This document shows positions 35,261-47,351 of a stretch of 64,000 nucleotides of DNA, in pieces. The translations under genes and the position numbers were made by a program. The notes below the pieces were generated by a model. It was not told where the DNA came from and searched no databases. It worked only from the letters and a program-made list of their open reading frames with translations. The DNA comes from Nymphaea colorata. Lineage: Eukaryota > Streptophyta > Magnoliopsida > Nymphaeales > Nymphaeaceae. The DNA lies in NCBI RefSeq assembly GCF_008831285.2, contig NC_045142.1:7724713-7788712 (forward strand). The letters run 5' to 3'. Position 1 is the first letter of the stretch; each line of letters begins with the position of its first letter.

Positions 35261-36905
35261 TAGAAAAGAAAGATTTGAAACATTTTAGAGACCTCACTTG
35301 ATTCAATCTTTCCAGAGAAAATGAGGGAACCAAAACCCTAAATCTCTTCTTTGTGATGATAGCGCCAAAATATCAAGTTGGGTCATCCTATGTTGATTGT
35401 TATAGGCCTTTTGAGTGTTCTCTTACCTTATTTTATTTTTGTTTATACCTAATACATATGAATTTACTTTTGATAGGAATTATCTTGTTGAGGCCCTGTG
35501 AATCAATTGAAAGCTCAGGAACCACGATGATTCAACAAAGGACAAAGAAATGATTTTTACCGACACTCTCTTCACCAACTAACAAAGAAAACATCAGAAA
35601 AACCATTACAAACTCCTGGCCATTTTCATCCGCATTTCTTGGGCATTGGTATATGCCTCGATTTTTTGTAGTGCAAGAAAGACACATTGAACCTTATTGC
35701 AGTACCAAAACAAGCTATAAACCCCATTTCTTCACATTTTTCTGTGTCTGAACCTTGTCCATCAAAAACAAACCACGCCTTTGATCGAGTTCTCAGTAGT
35801 GGTCCTGGTTTCCATAGCAATTGCTTCTGAACATTCATGGCATGAGAGGATTGAGTGAATGATAGACAAGGAGATGGAGAAATTGCTTCAATTATCCTCC
35901 TCCCATGTGAAGGAGTTGATCATGCTATGGAATGAGGTAGGACCTCCTTGAAACCGAGTCCAAACCGACATCCATGTTAAAAATAAATGTGATGGCCTTA
36001 AGGAAGCGTTCCATTTTTAAGAGGGCGTGACTACCATATTATATCTATCTCAATAAAGTAGGACAATAGGAGTTGGAGTTGAGTTGGCTGTGCCATCTTT
36101 TGAGAATCGAGTGACAACCGCAAGTTAGGAATGTTGAGTGAAAATGAGGCCATATGTAGAGGAATTGCAGAAAACACATGGCGAGTCAATGTCATAGGTA
36201 AGTATTTCCCAGCCAATTGAACAGTCTGTTTTGATTTTGTCTACCAGAAAGAGAAAGAAAGAGATTGGTTATCAACTTCAGCATAACTTCAACTACCTAG
36301 TGTACACTTTTCCATTTTATCATTATGGGAGGTTTTCTTTCCTTTTTTTTTTGTTTTCCAAGAAGAGCATTTTGTAATTTGATAGACTACAGTGCTTGGC
36401 CAAACCTAAAACTTTCTTCACCAGCTAACCTCCGCTTGCAAGAGCGAGAGAGAGAGAGAGAGAGAGAGAAGAGCTAAAAACATGACCATGTAGGCAAGAG
36501 GGATCCCCTTTCACTCGGGCAGTGAGATCCGAAAACTTTTAAGCCATGAAGAGGACACTGCAAATGGGTGGGTGTAAAGACCTCATGTGCTTAGTTTGAT
36601 TTCTATGGGCGCTATGCTGACATAATGTAAAATGTGGTACGATGCGATCCAGTGGGATCTGCATGTATAGAAGAAAAGAGAGCAGACAGCGCCCTGCACA
36701 TAAAAATTTTAAGACTATAATGAACAGCAACTTTCATTTCTGTGAGCCGACCAGGACTTCAACATCAGAGAAGCAACAAGCCAAACTATGCCTGGCTCTC
36801 CTTGGATTTCAGTTCAAGTAATCTTAGCTCTAAATATAAGGTCTGTTGCCAATGAAGGTGGCAATTGGAATATGAATAACTGGTGGCCTCTAGTGCAACC
36901 CATTA
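35261..36905. other. gene-free stretch with (GA)n at about 36445
   Basis: Only a GA microsatellite (about 36446-36468) stands out. It is possible that more of the NUMT extends here, but I cannot show it. Confidence 0.5.
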
Positions 36906-36909
36906 TTAA

Positions 36910-37241
36910 TAGGGATGTCAATGGATCAGATTTAGATTGGATATACCCTTAATCATATGCGCTTTTTCAGATATTAACATATTCAGGTTCAAATACGAGT
37001 AAAGAAAAGTCATATCCAAATCTGAAAAAGAAATGTGATTTTACAATCCAAATCTGATTTTTGTATTCATATCCGAATCCGAACCCGAATTTTGAAGAGG
37101 ATTTTGCCAATTTTGAATCCGATGTATTTCTTAAATCCGAATCTGCTCCAATTTATTAATATTAAATCATGTTCTATATCTGAATTTTTTGAATTAGTTC
37201 GGTCGAATATTAGATTTAGATTGGATATATTGACATCCCTA
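36910..37241. mobile_element. TAGGGATGTCAAT MITE, well-preserved ends
   Basis: 332 bp. Left end tagggatgtcaatggatc and right end atattgacatcccta are inverted repeats; both arms continue with gattggatat. Internal tccgaatcc words are numerous. Flanking 8-mers do not match well. Confidence 0.85.
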
Positions 37242-37329
37242 CTCGCTAAAGGCTCTAAACCTTGTCGCCAAATCAGCCATGGGTGGGGTGAATTCAGCGC
37301 TTTGCCTAAGATGACACCACCATTAATGC

Positions 37330-37575
37330 TGCACTATTGTTTGCATTAATGAGAGAGAGACCAGAGAGAGAGAGAGTGACAATGGCTGTCTTTTGGCAAG
37401 CTTTAGGTACGAAAAAGCATATAGACGGACAGGACATACAGTGGGGCTATTCACCAATTAATGGAATAGGCGGCAGACCAATTCAATTCATTGGCTGATA
37501 GGGCATGCCATGTCACCCACACATTTTTTTTCTTCAATATTTTTACATATTTTCAGTATTTATTAAATGATTTTT
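37330..37575. repeat. segment duplicated near 45.4 kb, copy A
   Basis: The blocks tagacgga, acagtggg, ggcggca and caattcaattcat recur in the same order at about 45395-45560. A GA run lies at 37350-37375. Confidence 0.65.
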
Positions 37576-38950
37576 ACATAATTTTTTCCCCTTTTTTGGT
37601 AAATAACATAATGAATTTTCTTGTTGCTGATTCACAATTGATTCAGCTGAATTGTTAAATTAGCTTATTCACATTCATGGAACCATCCACAACCTCGTGG
37701 TTTCAATTTGTTTTTTTATTTTTAACTCTAGAGAGGTTTATAATTAATGGTGAAAAATCATGCACTGAATGACTTTTTTTCTTTTTTTCTTTTTTTTTCA
37801 AAGGGTGAATGGTTCATTTCACCGCTTCAAAGAGAGGCCACAAGTGCCCATCACCCTCAAGATTCATAGACTCTGACTTAGGACCTATTATGGTCCACAG
37901 AAAGAGCTCACTAGCGAGGTCGTGATAGCGATCTCGGGGTTTGACTACTGATCCTTTTTAGGCCGATCACTTTGCTGCCAAACGTCTCCTAATCACTTTG
38001 TGGCTTTGTTCCCTTCATTTCCATGCAAGGACTCAAAATCTTATATCACGATTCAATGCTATTTGACTCGTAATTAAGCATGCATGCTTTTTAATAACCA
38101 TTGTCATTAAGAATTGGGATGCTTAACAAAGTCATTGCCATTTGACTAACTTCAAGAGGCCCTTTAGAATTCAGTTGTAGTTGACTCAAATTTCCTAAAA
38201 ATTATGGTTTCAATTTATTTTTTCTAGATGAAATAAACTAAATGCAAAAGTTTAACATGCAAGAGATAAAAACTAGACCTATTAAAATTAATTATCAAAA
38301 TATTTTTTTCCAAGTCTAATCTTATAAATATGATCTTAAGAGTGATTTGGTGAGAAAAATTTAGTGGATGTTATGCTTCAAATTACCTTACCAAATGTTA
38401 TACTTCATTCAAAGTGAACGTAGCAAATTCTCATTAAGTGACATGTATTATCCTTCATTCAAAATGAATGTAGCAAATTCTCATGGAGTGATAAAATTAA
38501 CTACAAGTAGGTCAATTCGATAAGTTCCAGGTGATTAGGAGGAGTATTAATTCCACTGCCCAGCTGAAAGCTGAAACACCTTTCTCTTCATCCCCCATAT
38601 TAACAGAACTGCTTTTGGTGTTTCTGATGATTTTTTTGCTATTCTTCAACTTACATATTGGTTCCTCTTTCCCTTCCTAATGAACCCCTTCCCTCCTTTT
38701 TGCAATATAAAGAGTTGATATCACGAGAGCTCAAAACAAAGATTGTGGCCACCTATAAGCCCCTGCCATGTCGATTGCATCAGGCCCCTTGGAGATTATC
38801 CATTCGATAAGTTGAAACCATTGATGGGGTGAAGCTGGTTATATACGCTTGTGCCGTGTATGAATTTTTCATGTGTCATTTTAATCACGACACGAAATGC
38901 TCATGAGTAATACCAAAAAAAAAAACTTGTAGGGACAAAAAAAACCATAA
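37576..38950. other. gene-free stretch with a small direct repeat
   Basis: The block cttcattcaaa.tgaa.gtagcaaattctcat occurs at about 38403 and 38454. No gene. Confidence 0.6.
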
Positions 38951-39064
38951 AAAAATTGATGAAGGTAAAAGTTGTCAGTCTGTATATGCATATTATTATG
39001 ACCAATATATATCCTTTTGAGCAGCGAAAAAACATCTTCATTTCTTTTTTTGCCTCGCTCATAG

Positions 39065-39360
39065 CGTTATCTCATACATTTGTCATTATCCCCTATATCT
39101 ATTATTATTTTATGCATATTATCTCATATTTCTGTCATTAACTCATATTTATTCTCTCATTCTATTGTCATTATCTCTTATCACTCTATGTCTTTATCTC
39201 TGACGCTATAAGTCTGAGATAACAACACAAGTATAATAATGATAGAAGTATGAGTTAATGACAAAGATGATAATCACAGGGGGTACGAGATAAAGTGTAT
39301 GAGATAACGACATGGGTATGAAGTAATTACAGAAGTATAAGATAACAATATGATTAAAAA
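39065..39360. repeat. fold-back repeat built of short tandem units
   Basis: The left arm (about 39065-39198) repeats units such as tctcatatttctgtcatta. The right arm (about 39214-39350) carries their complement, gagataa..gtatgagttaatgac. About 15 bp separates the arms. It would fold into one long imperfect hairpin. No open frame of note crosses it. Confidence 0.75.
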
Positions 39361-39439
39361 TATTTGTTGTGCATATGCAATGTTTGAACATTAAAGTAAA
39401 TATGCATATTGGTAATATGGTCCATATTCGATGTGCTCT

Positions 39440-40078
39440 CATTATGTACAGGAGCGGCATAGAGAACTTGATCCCTTGATGGAGACCACTTGAAGATGGG
39501 GAATTGGCTTTGACTCAAAAAGGCAGCCCCTTGGTCTGACTTTGTTGGGAGGAAATACCTAAGAAAGAAAAGCTTATCTTATGGCAAGGTTGGGTCCAAG
39601 AAGTCGTGGTGATGGGAAGAGTTTGTTGTGGGAATGAAATGAAACTAGCCACATGGTAAGATGGGAGTTAGGAGAAAGACAGGTTGCAGGAGGCCAGTGG
39701 GCTTTATTCTTGATTTTAAGTGGGAAACTATTTATTAACGGGAGACTTAAAGGTTTAGCATTTGTTCAGCCAGCAGATGTTACAGTTGCCTGTAGAAGAA
39801 GGGGACTTGCCACCACTTTATTTTTGGAGTGCGACTTATGGAGGGTTGCAGCTAAGATATTTAATTTGTTTTGGGGCCTATGAACAATCTCATAGAGACG
39901 TTCGTCTGGGGTGAGATGGAAAATTTAATACCAAATGGGCGAAGAGAAGCTTGAGATTATCCTTCTCTATGATAGTTTCGAATGTATGGAAAATGCTGAT
40001 CATCATAGAAATATCTTTGATATAAAGAATATGGTATATTGATATGGAGCACATTGTGAGTATTGTAGGATGGGCTAG
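39440..40078 (+). mobile_element. degenerate LINE fragment (zf-RVT end)
   Basis: A plus-strand frame at 39653-39883 ends with ATTLFLECDLWRVAAKIFNL, matching the THLFFEC..S..VW..I..L segment of plant LINE zf-RVT domains. Continuing readings in other frames suggest the tail of such an element. There is no RT core, and stops follow. Confidence 0.5.
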
Positions 40079-40106
40079 AAGGTGAGTGGGAGCGAACCCA
40101 CAGCTC

Positions 40107-40320
40107 CAGAGGCGGAGCCAGGATTTTTTTCAGGGACGGCCAAATGGTCCAACGAACTACAACGAAAAGGGGCATGGTTTTGTGGGTTGCATCCGGGTAG
40201 GGCCAAACTGAACCCAAATCTAAATAATACGTGGACGCAACAAAAAATTTTCAATTTTTTCAATTTAATTTTTTTTTCAAACCTCCTCCTCCTTTTCTCT
40301 TCTTTCCCTTTCTCCCAAGG
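40107..40320. mobile_element. CAGGGG-family MITE, right end missing
   Basis: It starts cagaggcggagccagg and contains cggccaaatggtccaac and the gtagggccaaactgaac block shared with 55921 and 60607. The right inverted repeat is not seen. Confidence 0.7.
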
Positions 40321-40784
40321 TGATCTAGTGCTACATCGAGACTAGGTGAACTTATGGTTACTCCTTTCAACTTGTGAGGAGAGTTTGCCAAGCTTTGTAG
40401 TCCAGAAGGATAACACCCATAAGAATTGAAATAACAACCAGACTCTCACTGGCCTGCCAGCTACACTACACCTATCGGAGTAATGCAGGATGGGCTAGGG
40501 TTGCATAACTTTTGGGATCAAATCAAAGGTAGATTCTGTTGATAAAGTGGGGTTCAGTTTTATGACAATCAGCACTGTTGGCAAGCCAAGCCAAACAATT
40601 TTTCAGTGTTTATTTTAGTTTATTTTATTTTACATGTTTACATTAGATTGTGTTTGGTAGCAGACTCTCCAAATGTAGCAAGAACAACTTAATAAGACCT
40701 GGCAGCAACACAAGATCTTATAATGAATTGATCCTACCTTTTTTCTTGTAAGGAGAAGATTGCGTTCAGGAATTTTTAATCCTT

Positions 40785-41166
40785 CAGAGATGTCAATATA
40801 TTCGATTTAAATCTGATACTCAACCAAACTGTTCTGAAAAAATCGAATATGAAAAAAAACTAATATCCGATTAATAAATCAGATCAGATTTGGATTTAAG
40901 AAATGACATCTGATAGGATTTGGATTCAGATATATATAAATATCCAATCGGATTCAGATTTGAATTGGATTTAATCTTAAATAAAGATCTCGTATCTAAT
41001 GCTCTTACATTTTGCAAATCAGCTGGATTTGGGTTCAACATTCAGACTTGGATTCAGATATGAATGAAAAAAATGGATTCAGATGAATCATTGTGAAATC
41101 GGAGTTATTGAATTCAAATATGACTTTCTTTCATCCACATTTGAATCCGATTTGCGAACATCCCTA
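40785..41166. mobile_element. TAGGGATGTCAAT MITE, reverse orientation
   Basis: From agagatgtcaatatattcg to cgaacatcccta, with ggattcagat words on one arm and gaatccg on the other. Confidence 0.75.
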
Positions 41167-41169
41167 CTT

Positions 41170-42590
41170 CCGTTCAAATGGTAGGTTTACATAATTTGTG
41201 TATATGTGGCTGAAAAATTCTTTTGTGACCTGGAACAAACTTTGAGGCAACTCAGATACTCTGGCCTGACTTATGGAGCCCCTCAATGTTTTTTTTTTTT
41301 TTTTTTAAATTAAAATCTTTAAATATTTGTTTTGTTATGTATATGCGTGCCCTTCCCGCCATGAAAATCTATAAAGAGTGTTTCACCATAAATATTTTCT
41401 GGCTACATCACGAGCTTTCAGCAATGATACCCACAAATATAGCTTTGTTGTATAATGCTCTATGGTTGGTTGAAGAGATGGCAGATGATAATGAATGATG
41501 GATGTTTATGAAGCTTGAATTGAACCATTGCCAGGATTGCTTTTGTACTCGCCTAAAAAAAAAAAAGTGTTTCAAATAATGCAGGTTCTTTGGTAATTGC
41601 CCTTAGAAATCAAGATTTCAAATTTTTCTCAGACACGCCTTGGCATTTTGAGAATTTCAAATGACGACCCGAAAAAAAAGCTGATTTAGAAATATGAATT
41701 TGTCTAACCGAACCCACTATTGACCATTTGCATTTTTTTTATTACATGAAAAAAGTGAGAACAAAGGGACAACTCTTCCCGTCTTCGACCCTTGCATTGT
41801 TTTGAAGAAAAAAAAAATACCTCTTTCCCTTTCTGTCCTTGTCGGTGTTGGGGAGTTATTGCTTTTTGTCATTAAGAGCATTTGAGTCATTTTGGGCTCC
41901 AAACACCCATCCCTGTTCGGAAATTTGACTATTCAACTATTTTTCATAAATAAGCATTTAAAATGAACATGGTATTTGGCCATTTTTTCTTTTCATTTCA
42001 TAATATTTTTTTTGTTTAGTCTTTTCTAAAGAAATTACTTTTCCATTTTTCTCATTGTATCCTCGTGGGGAGACTTCTTTGGTTCTTCCAATTGAGTTCA
42101 ATCAGATTGAATCTTTTTTATCCAAAAAGCCAATGACTTACGGCGAGTATCCTAAGCATATACCTTGTAAATAACTATAAAAATAACAATCCATGATAGT
42201 CCTCATTTGTCAAAAGTCATTTGACAACAGAAGTATTATGTGAGTGTTTCATGAATCTACTCCAAATTTTGAAGTATATCAATGAAACACTTACAGATTG
42301 CTTCATTCTTCAGGTAAATTTACTGGACACTTTCATAATGTTTTTTATGCCACAAGACCACTAGGGGTTCGATGAGGGGAGAAGGTGTTACAGAAGAAAA
42401 GTCACTCCACTAATAAGTTAAGTGGCACTCGTATGTAAAAACTAAAAATTTGATGAAGTTTGTAGTAAATGTTGTGGAATAAGGGGAAGAATGGTGATCT
42501 AAAGGGTGCTGCATGTGTCGGCTCGGGTCGACCAAGACGCCAGCAGATCACCTTTGTAAAAACATAACTTTTTTACCTCTTCATTCATGT
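41170..42590. other. gene-free stretch
   Basis: A poly(T) tract lies at 41288-41306 and a poly(A) at about 41556-41567 after a short unassigned segment. This could be a small retroposed copy, but nothing else supports it. Confidence 0.45.
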
Positions 42591-42599
42591 CCTCATGAG

Positions 42600-43042
42600 T
42601 AGGGCTGCACCAGCCGAGTTGAGCCGGAGTTTGGTCAGCTCGAGCTCCACTTAGCTCAAAAAACTCGAGCTCGAGCTTGGCTTGAACTCGACTCGAGCTC
42701 GGCTCGAACTCGACTCGACTACATAAAATCGAGCTCGAACTCGACTCGTTTAACTCATTTAACTTGTTTAGGCGTTAACTCATTTAGTGTTAACTGGTGT
42801 AAGCATTAACTCGTTCAACTCATATAAGTGTTTACTCATGTAACTTGTGAAACCAGTTTTGGCAATATTATATAGAGTACCGGTTTGCGAATCTAGTCGA
42901 GTTCTTTGAACTCTTGTTTATCATTTTGAGTTTCTTTGTAAGCTCAAGCTCGACTCATTTATAAACGAGTCAAGTACAAGCTAAGTTTTTTCAAGCGAGT
43001 TCAAGTCGAGCCCAAGTTAGCTCGGCTCGTTGTGTAGCCCTA
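42600..43042. mobile_element. CTCGAG-rich hAT-type MITE with target duplication
   Basis: 443 bp. Ends tagggctgcac and gtgtagcccta are inverted repeats (10/11). Flanks are ctcatgag (42592-42599) and ttcatgag (43043-43050), 7/8. Both arms are made of actcgagctcg-type words; the middle has a ttaactc/aacttg repeat. Confidence 0.88.
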
Positions 43043-43429
43043 TTCATGAGACGGTTTTTTAACCGTTTGTACGACATCTTTTGTCTGGTTAAAGGGGCAC
43101 CATATTAAAAGTTTTCATGTCTAAAAATTAACAAATAGTTGAAAGCACTATCATAAAAACAAAAGAAATTTGGTGGGTGGTGTGGGCAACTCAGCCCCCG
43201 AGGTAGCTCCGCTACTTTTTTTTTTTTTTGGGTATCCGGAACATTCTAGTAATTTCAAGCACCTAAAACACTTTAATTGTGTTGCAGACCCTAATTAATT
43301 AGATAGTGATAAATTATAACTCTGTGATATAGAAATTCTATACAGATTCACCTAAGGCTAGCTAATATGATCAGTCTCATTGGCAAACCCTAATATGGCC
43401 AAAAACTATGGTCATATCAACATATATTA

Positions 43430-43640
43430 ATGCCTACCTGCCACAATTTATTCCTCAACTTGCATAGGAAACCAATGATGAATTGACTACTTAATTTCTG
43501 TGACAACCTCGACAGGACTCCCTTTCCTAACCACGTGCACCAGCATGGCCATCATGTAAGTCATTGATGGACAAAGGGACCTTCCACAACGTGACTGCTA
43601 CGTTGAACCTCTGTGCAAATTACATTATTGAATGATATGA
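43430..43640. repeat. segment duplicated near 47.1 kb, copy A
   Basis: Blocks ctgccac.atttatt.c.c.acttgcata, gcacc..c.t.gccat, ccttccacaac, ctacgttg.acc and tgtgcaaatt follow in the same order at about 47100-47260. Confidence 0.65.
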
Positions 43641-43979
43641 AATCGGGTTGAGTGCACCAAGGTGATGCATGCAACAACTGAAAGAAAAGAAAAAGGGGAT
43701 TGGGGTATTTTAGAATTTTTTTAGTAAAAACATATTTTTTAAACTTTTAATTTTTTCTTTTTTTTTGTCTTTATAAAAGAGCTCTTCCTTTTACTTAGTC
43801 AGGTGTATTTTGCGGACATATCTTGTGCACATTTTTTTTTTTTTTTACACAAACAAAGATGTGCACGTAAGCTGTTTGGCTTTAAATGTATGTATATGTG
43901 TAGAAGCTAAAAGCAGGTTATATATAATTTATATAGTGCATGTTCGAGGCACAAAATGATTAAAGAGCCCTCACTTATA

Positions 43980-44180
43980 GAAAGCATGGGCAAAGCCAAG
44001 GTAGGGTCAGCATGGGCCTTAGGCTCCACTTCAGTTTTTTTTTTTTCAAATTTACATGTAAATTTTAAAAAAATTTACTTGTTTTGTATAAAAATTTTGA
44101 AAAACAATATTTTGGCCCTACTCAGAATGATAACTTTAATTTGACATGTCCCATAAAAAATTTCTGGTTCCGGCCCTGAT
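43980..44180. mobile_element. degenerate CAGGGG-family MITE
   Basis: The AT-rich middle (ttacatgtaaattttaaaaa) and the end ctggttccggccctg match the family. The left end is poorly kept. Confidence 0.4.
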
Positions 44181-44512
44181 TGAAAGAAAGCAGGCTCCCT
44201 TATAATAAAGGTAGCTAAGGAGAACACCTTTGTGAATATTTTTGATAAGTCTGAGTGCGGAATGATGAGAATGCCCTTTTTCTCTCAAGGAAAAGGGCCT
44301 CCCTGCAAGGACAGAAGGCGGAAAATGAAAAAGGATAAAATCTCCAATATGTCCTTGACTTTCTAAGAAATGGCTAAAATGTATGGGGATTTGATGCATA
44401 TGCCTGCATGCACTGCATTGGGGTGGTGCGTAGGGCATACAAAAGGACACTATTAAACTGTGGGGATCAAATTTTTAAGACTAATCGCCATATATGCTTT
44501 TAATAGCAGTCG

Positions 44513-44685
44513 CAGAGCCATGTTAGCTGGTGGGGGCAATTGCCCACACCAGCCTACAGAATTTACTTTATTTACATATAAAAACTTCATTATTTTTCAG
44601 TTTCTTTTTTACATATGAGCCCTCCTTAAAGTTCAAACATAGAGTGGCCCTTAGCCAGAACTTTCTAGCTCCACTACTTCATTAT
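44513..44685. mobile_element. CAGTGGCGGAGCC-type MITE, degenerate
   Basis: From cagtcgcagagcca to tagctccactac, with the tgggggcaattgcccacaccagcc block shared with 44762 and 62195. No clear target duplication. Confidence 0.6.
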
Positions 44686-44754
44686 AGAGTACTATGAGTT
44701 CCGAAGATAAGATCCCCTGCTAATGAATTCAATTTATTAACTAGTAATTGCCTC

Positions 44755-44940
44755 CAGTGGCGGAGCCACATGCGGGCTGGTGTGGGCAGCTGCCAACTCC
44801 AGCTCCTTAAAGTTTCTTTATTTTACATTGACAAATTTAATAATTATTTTTGTACATATATAGGTGACTCTCCATATACCAGTATTTATAAATGAGTGCC
44901 CCTCTAACCAACTTTTCTCATGAATTCAAAGCTTCATTTG
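44755..44940. mobile_element. CAGTGGCGGAGCC MITE, right end missing
   Basis: Starts cagtggcggagccacatg and has gctggtgtgggcagctgcc. The complementary right end is not visible. Confidence 0.65.
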
Positions 44941-45002
44941 CTTGCAGAAGACACCGGCTGGGACATGCAAACCACCATTGTTATAATTGTTTTACATGTA
45001 TG

Positions 45003-45155
45003 CAGGGGCGGAGCCAGATTTTTTTTCATGGGCAGGCCAAACGGAGCGATGGGTCGAGCCAAGAGGGGCGACGGGTCGGGCTAAACTAAAAAAAATTGAT
45101 TTTTTCAATATAAAAATGTTTTTTTTCCTGCGCTCACCCGAGCCATGGCCTAGGC
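45003..45155. mobile_element. CAGGGGCGGAGCC MITE, right end cut
   Basis: Starts caggggcggagccag and runs to gagccatggcctaggc, then stops short of the ccgcccctg end. Confidence 0.75.
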
Positions 45156-45329
45156 ATCTATAGCCAAGTCCAAGTCAATACTCTTCAATACCATTAGGAT
45201 AGCACCCTCCAAAAAATCAAACCGAGGACATGGTTAATATACGCTACTCAATCTTAAAGCCACAAGGGAAAATAGCGGCCATGAAACCAAAGAGGAAAAG
45301 AAAGAGGAACAGGGAGCTTATATTTATTA

Positions 45330-45565
45330 TTCCCTCCATGGTAGGGCATTGGGAGCATATGCTGGCTTTAACTTCTTCGTTCAGAAGCTGCAGGTGCAAA
45401 AATGTATGTAGACGGAGATGATACCCAGTGGGACATTCTTCAAGCTAAATCGGCGGCAACCCAATTCAATTCATCGCCTGACACAGGTTTGCCCTCTCTC
45501 TCTCACATTTTCCCTTTTTCCAGTATTTCTAAATATTTTATCTATTTTTAATTACATGCATATAC
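45330..45565. repeat. segment duplicated near 37.4 kb, copy B
   Basis: Counterpart of 37330-37575. Confidence 0.65.
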
Positions 45566-46042
45566 ATATATTCCCTTTTTAGTTAATAAAATAATGGTTT
45601 TTGTGTCGAATTACATGTAAATTTTAAAAAATCTCATTTATCATATATAGAAAGTTGGGAAACTTATATTTCATTAAAATTTTAAACTATAACTCGACCC
45701 TTCTCATGAAAATTTCCTGGCTTCACTCCTCAGGGGCCTATGGATTCAATTCATATTCCCATTTTTACAAAGGTCCCAGAATCAATTAATTTACAATAAA
45801 TGAAGGAGACTGCTAACCTTGCCTTTGACTATTCTAGGTTCATCTACATGTGCATGCATGTATGTGATATCTTCCCTTAGCATTCATAATTCTGTTGGTT
45901 TTGAACATGAAATTCTGGCTAGTTGACTAGCATTAATCATTCTTCATTAAAGAAACTATAGCCAGTTGAGCTGCTTATCACCTACGAGTGCCTAGTGGCT
46001 TTGTTGCCATCAACTTGATGGTAAACATATAGGACGGCTCAA

Positions 46043-46375
46043 TAGGAATGCCAATAAATAAGATTCAAATTGGATATACACCTAATTGCATCTGCTTTTC
46101 CAGCTATTCATATGTTTGAATTGAAATACTAACAAAGAAAAGTCATATCTAAATCTAAATATAAAATCAGAATTCACAATCTGAATCCAATTTTTTTACA
46201 TTAATATCCGAATCCAAATTTTGACTGAGTGACCGATTTTCAAAATGTAAGAGTCATTAGATGTAGGCTATTTATTTGAAACTAAATCCGATCAAATATT
46301 TATGTATATTTAAATTTGTTTTGATTTCTTAATCGGATATTAATCTGATCCAAATTTGATATATTGACATCCCTA
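46043..46375. mobile_element. TAGGGATGTCAAT MITE with target duplication
   Basis: 333 bp from taggaatgccaataa to ttgacatcccta, flanked by cggctcaa (46035-46042) and cgtctcaa (46376-46383), 7/8. This copy fixes the family's ends and its 8-bp duplication. Confidence 0.85.
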
Positions 46376-46614
46376 CGTCTCAAGTTCTTATGATACAATT
46401 CGCTACTATGTCACTCAAGCTTAATCCTAAGAAGAAATGTGGATTCGAATCATTGACAACAAGAATCGTTGCTAAGGCTGCTTAAGGAAGTGCTTGAAAT
46501 CATGGTGATCATTTGAGAAACTCAAAAAGAAGTGCTTGAATTCACTGCCATGCCATTTTTTAATGCTTCTTAAAAAGTCATGGATGTTTCATCTGCTTTT
46601 CTAGTACATACACA

Positions 46615-46800
46615 CACGGGCAGAACCAGAAATTTTTTATGACTGTGCCGAATTAAACGTTCTAAATTTTGACATGGGCCGAAATATCATTTTTCAAAAT
46701 TTTTATATAGAACAAGTTAAATTTTACATGTAAATTTTTTATTTTTATTTGTTTAGGTGGGGCTAAGGCCCATGCGGTCACCCCTTTGGCTCCGCCCCTA
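46615..46800. mobile_element. CAGGGG-family MITE
   Basis: 186 bp from cacgggcagaaccag to ggctccgccccta. Flanks catacaca (46607-46614) and catgcgca (46801-46808) match 6/8. Confidence 0.75.
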
Positions 46801-47094
46801 CATGCGCATACGATTCAAGGGACAATAGATGGCCGTAAATAAAAAAGCAACCAACTGATCTAAAATCTCCGGATCTTAGATAGATGGATTCTAGATCCTT
46901 AATTTCTGAAGAGATCTCACTTACTGTGTCTAGAAAGATCCATTACAGTTCATACATATTTGTAAACCTTACTTTTCAGGTGAGAAATGCCCTCTTAACT
47001 GTTCAACTCCTTCGGTACAGAAATTTTATGGCGACTCACATGGCCAATTCTAATAGGTTGACATGTGAGTGACATCTGTATAAAGAAAACATGG

Positions 47095-47265
47095 ACATAT
47101 TAAACATTCTGCCTGCCACGATTTATTACGCCACTTGCATATAGACTTAATGAAGAATACATATGCACCGGCTTTGCCATGATCACAAGTCGGTGAATAT
47201 AGTCAGAGGCACTTTCCACAACTTCATGATCACTTCTACGTTGCACCAATGTGCAAATTAATGCC
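47095..47265. repeat. segment duplicated near 43.5 kb, copy B
   Basis: Counterpart of 43430-43640. Confidence 0.65.
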
Positions 47266-47351
47266 ACATGCGCGGTCACCCATCCACAATTTATGGCTTA
47301 GGAATTCAGTAAATGTCAGCTTGAAGTAACCTATGCTATACTAGCTAAGGA

